Assembly: GCA_013397795.1 (NCBI GenBank)
Contig: VZTJ01001650.1
Location: 965,346 to 1,029,345 of the forward strand
Direction of reading: 5' to 3'
Length of the DNA stretch: 64,000 nt
From: Orthonyx spaldingii
Taxonomy: Eukaryota; Chordata; Aves; Passeriformes; Orthonychidae
A program made the translations under genes and the position numbers. Within the stretch, counting starts at the first letter, position 1. The number at the start of each line of letters is the position of its first letter. Below the pieces are notes generated by a model that saw nothing but the letters and a program-made list of their open reading frames with translations, was not told the DNA's origin and did not search any database. Of the stretch, positions 61,131 through 64,000 are shown piece after piece.

Positions 61131-63390
61131 CCCTTTGCTCTTGTTTGAGCTGGAGGGAAAGTTGCAGCTGGCCTGGAGAGGCTTCTGCCTTGCCCAGCTT
61201 AGGGAAGCCGCTGCTCGCATCAGGGTCAGCAAGCTCCAGCTCTTCTGCTGCGTTGGGCATTTCTGTCGGCGCTCAACGCTGCTTCCTGACGGGGACCGGC
61301 GCGTTCCAGCGGTTACTGTAAATCTCATGTGCACGTTTGTTTGGATATTTTAGTGCTGATCATAAATCTGGTGTGGCCATAAATCTGTACGCACGTCCTG
61401 CAGACAACGGCAGCGAGCAGTCCCGGCCACTTTGCCGTCCCCTCCGAGATGCAGCGGGCTGGGCTTGCTGCTGGTGCTGGGCTGGAAGGGCAGGGGGCTT
61501 TGGGGCTGGATGGCGCTCCCCACTCCCGAGGGGATGGCGGGGAGTTGGGTTTCTTTACAAGGCCCCATGGGGGTGGAGGAGAAAAGCCGCGCTCGGCAGC
61601 AGCTCAGTGAGGGCTTTGTGCTGCCGAGGAGAAAATGGTTTCTCTCCAGATCCTGTAAGTGCGCTGGGTCTGTTTGAAGTCACAATGTGTTTTTCTTCTC
61701 TGGTTCAGCAGTCCCCAGGCCGGCTGCAGAAGGAATGCTCTATCCGGGGGCAACAGCGGATCCTTTCTCCAGCGCAGGGGTTTGAGCCGAGGAGTTTGTC
61801 CCGGCGGGGCTGTCGGAGCAGAGGCCCTGTGGGGAGTGGATGTAGTGGAACAGCATGGGAAACGTGCTGCGTTCCAGGCCCTTGCGGACCATCCAGGGGT
61901 AAAACCCCAGGCTTCAAAACACCCTGGCCCAAGGGAACATGGACAGCCAGAGACTGGATCTGCCTGTTGCCCTGGGGGTGGGGGTGGACTGGGACAGGGA
62001 CCTGCTCTCCCTAGGAGCCACTCTCCCAGGCCATTCCTGCCCTAAACAGCCTCTCCAGATTCAGGACTCCATTTAAACTTGGGGTTTCCCACGTGCTTCC
62101 CCATGAACTCCCATGCAGAAGCACTGTAGTTTGCAGCACGTAGTCCTGAGCAGACTTGGGTTCTAGTGAAATAGCAAAGCCCCCAACGCAGCAAGATTTC
62201 TAGGGGGGATTTTCTTCATCTGAGCTCTGCCCAGTGGCACCTCCCAGACCCCAGCTGGGTGTTACCACAGATTGACCACACTCCGCTGTGCACCGGCTTA
62301 ATTGACCCCTGTGCTGGAACTGCCAGGTATTTTCTTGGCAGAGAGATTTGCTTTCTGTTTAATTACTTTTCACAGAAACAGCATGTTTCTTGGTGGGGCA
62401 GTGGGGGAAGTTGGCCCTGCTGTTTTATGGATGCTTGGGGTAGAGCTGTGAGGGAAAGTGGGTCGTGGGGCTCCACAACACTCGCTGGATTCATTAAATC
62501 TCCCGTTCCTCGCTAAAATCTGCACTCGAGGAAGCCTTCCTGTCCGTGCTCCTGAGGAGGGGAGGAGAAGGGCTTTCCTTTGTGTCAAGCGGAGCATGCG
62601 GAGAGCCAGGGAGAGCGAAAACTTGGAGTACTGGGATCCGTTTGCAGCCCCACATTTCTCCCTCAGTGTACAGCGAGGCCATGGCTGCTGGGCCATGCCT
62701 GCCCAGCCCTTGTGATTGGGAATAGCGGCCTCTGGTTTTTAAGGAATGAACCGAAACTCCTTGTTTTGTTATGATGACTTACTGCAAGAGATATTTGGGG
62801 AGACCAGTTCGTTGCATTTTCTTTCCATGAGCCGTTTGCTGCTGCTGCTGGAGCAGGGGAGCTTGGCGTTTAATTAAAACAGCCCCAGCAATCTGAATCA
62901 CAGACTTGCATGTTTTTAAAATTGTAGCTGTTCCTGTTGTGCTGAGTCAAACTGGTTTGTCGGGATTAAGCGTCTCCGCCTGGGAGCCGCGCTGGGGGAA
63001 GGGTGCTGGGACGGCCCCGGGGTCGGAATCCCCATTCCCAGCTGGTGCAGACCGCAGGGTGGGTGTCAGCCTCCCCCGGAGGAGAACCCTGGGAAAGGGG
63101 GACTATACCCAAGGGCTGCGGTGGAGCTGGTGGTTGCCATTGCCGCAGGCTTCTCAGTGGTTGAAGCCATAATGAGCTGGCGTTGTTTCTGGGTCCGGCA
63201 TGTTCCCATGAAGCGTTTGGGGGATGGTAGGGATGGGGGTGCCCCTCCATGGCCAGGAATCTCCTCGGAGAGCCCCACGCCCCAGGGGATGAGCTGCAGT
63301 CTTGAAGGCCAGGCAGCCTGTTGCAGTGACACTCCCATCTGCCTGGGACCGTCCCATTTGAAGTCATGTTTTGATTTTTTTATTGCATTT

Positions 63391-63408
63391 TTGTTGTTGT
63401 TGTTGTTG
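63391..63408. repeat. TTG trinucleotide repeat
   Basis: Six TTG units in a row within intron 1. Microsatellite, likely length-variable. Confidence 0.9.
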
Positions 63409-64000
63409 CTCCGAACCCAGCCCTGTGCTCTGGCTGGGCGGTGCTGGCAGTGTGGCATGGGCCGTTCCCTCGCAGAGCTGAGCCCTAAGTGGGAGCCATT
63501 TTGTAGGGAGGGCAGGTGGGCATCCTGCCTGTAGAGAAACAGGCTTGTCACTGTTGGTGAAGCCTCATCCTGCTGCACTTGGGGACCATTATCACCCACC
63601 CTCAGCATGGCCACAGGGGAGTCATGGAGCTGAGCTGGGGAGTGGGGCAACATCCCCTTTTCGCAGGGCACGTCCCTTTCCCACAGTGCCGCCACTCCCA
63701 GAGGGACTGCATCCCTCCCCTGCTGCCCGCTTGCCCTTCAGCACAGCCCGGCCCTCCAGCCTGTGCTCCCTGAGCCAGGAGGTAGCGAGCCCAGCACTGG
63801 CTTCGCATGGCTGCCCCGCTGAAGAGGAACAGGAGCCATCTTGGGAGGAGGCTGGAGCGCAGCAGCAGGGCCGAGCACCGGCCCCATGGCCGCTCTCCAT
63901 GCACGTGCCAGCGTGTGCTGGCTGAGGGTCCCAGGCTGGGATGGGGGGGAGGATTTTGCTGGGGAGTTCTCTTTATTTTATTTTTGCCTATCGCTAAGCC

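Larger units (their letters stand above)
59260..64000 (+). other. Intron 1 (5' part) of the EPHB-type gene
   Basis: The intron starts with a consensus donor (GTGAGT at 59260-59265) and continues past the window end, so it is at least 4.7 kb long. I searched for the short second EPHB exon (encoding the ETLMDTKWVTSEL-type block) and did not find it. The first 1.4 kb is CpG-island sequence. A T-rich tract lies at 61060-61130 and a TTG repeat at 63391-63408. First introns of EPH genes are usually long, and regulatory elements within them are common, but none can be assigned here. Confidence 0.6.

Noticed and set aside
61625..61655. Exon-like context (CTCTCCAGATCCTGTAAGTG) in intron 1
   Set aside because: Acceptor- and donor-like words lie only a few bases apart. 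The piece between them does not encode the expected EPHB exon 2.
1..64000. CRISPR arrays, bacterial operons, integrons, phage or plasmid features
   Set aside because: No regularly spaced direct repeats, no ribosome-binding sites with tandem genes and no bacterial protein families. All evidence points to vertebrate nuclear DNA.
1..64000. tRNA, rRNA, microRNA or other structured RNA genes
   Set aside because: No tRNA A/B-box arrangement or rRNA core sequence was noticed. Hairpins cannot be evaluated reliably by eye, so small RNA genes may be missed.
1..64000. Endogenous retrovirus or LTR elements
   Set aside because: No LTR pair, primer-binding site or retroviral protein motif was seen. The reverse-transcriptase remnants all fit CR1 LINEs, which lack LTRs.

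Overview
This is vertebrate nuclear DNA, most likely from a bird. No bacterial, phage or plasmid gene organisation is present: long open frames are scattered on both strands without ribosome-binding sites, operons or recognisable domains. The interspersed repeats I can recognise are all CR1-type LINE pieces. They include the ATTCTATG-like 3' tails typical of bird, crocodile and turtle CR1, and I see no Alu, B1 or L1-like material. Low repeat content, GC-rich unique sequence and one very GC-rich CpG island (with an assembly gap in it) fit an avian genome. Turtle or crocodile cannot be fully excluded by eye.

Layout. Positions 1-58,519 look like one long intergenic region. I find no protein-coding gene in it that I can defend. 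It holds fossils of CR1 reverse-transcriptase genes at about 2376-2668 (-), 7870-8655 (-), 15371-15785 (-), 37670-37785 (+) and 44625-44998 (+). CR1 3' ends lie at 9327-9505 (-), 26183-26236 (-) and 29986-30235 (+). There are also a few short tandem repeats and poly-T tracts, and several AT-rich, homeodomain-site-rich blocks that stand out from the GC-rich background and could be conserved non-coding elements. A degenerate GGGAT-rich minisatellite (58,520-58,705) leads into a CpG island.

The only gene is at the right end, on the + strand. A CpG-island promoter (GC boxes, a TTTAAG box at 58,856) is interrupted by a 224-base run of N (58,903-59,126). It is followed by a first coding exon at 59,163-59,259 with a strong Kozak context, a Pro/Leu-rich signal peptide ending RRALE, and a phase-1 GTGAGT donor. 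The signal peptide, its end and the splice phase fit the first exon of an EPHB-class ephrin receptor, best EPHB3. The rest of the window (59,260-64,000) is the 5' part of intron 1. The 59 kb upstream would then be the 5' regulatory landscape of this developmental receptor gene.

I looked for an unusual or undescribed system and did not find one. The points most worth checking are the candidate regulatory islands, one CR1 reverse-transcriptase fossil that still reads open for 123 codons, and one coding-like stretch of unknown origin on the minus strand near 11,500-11,620.
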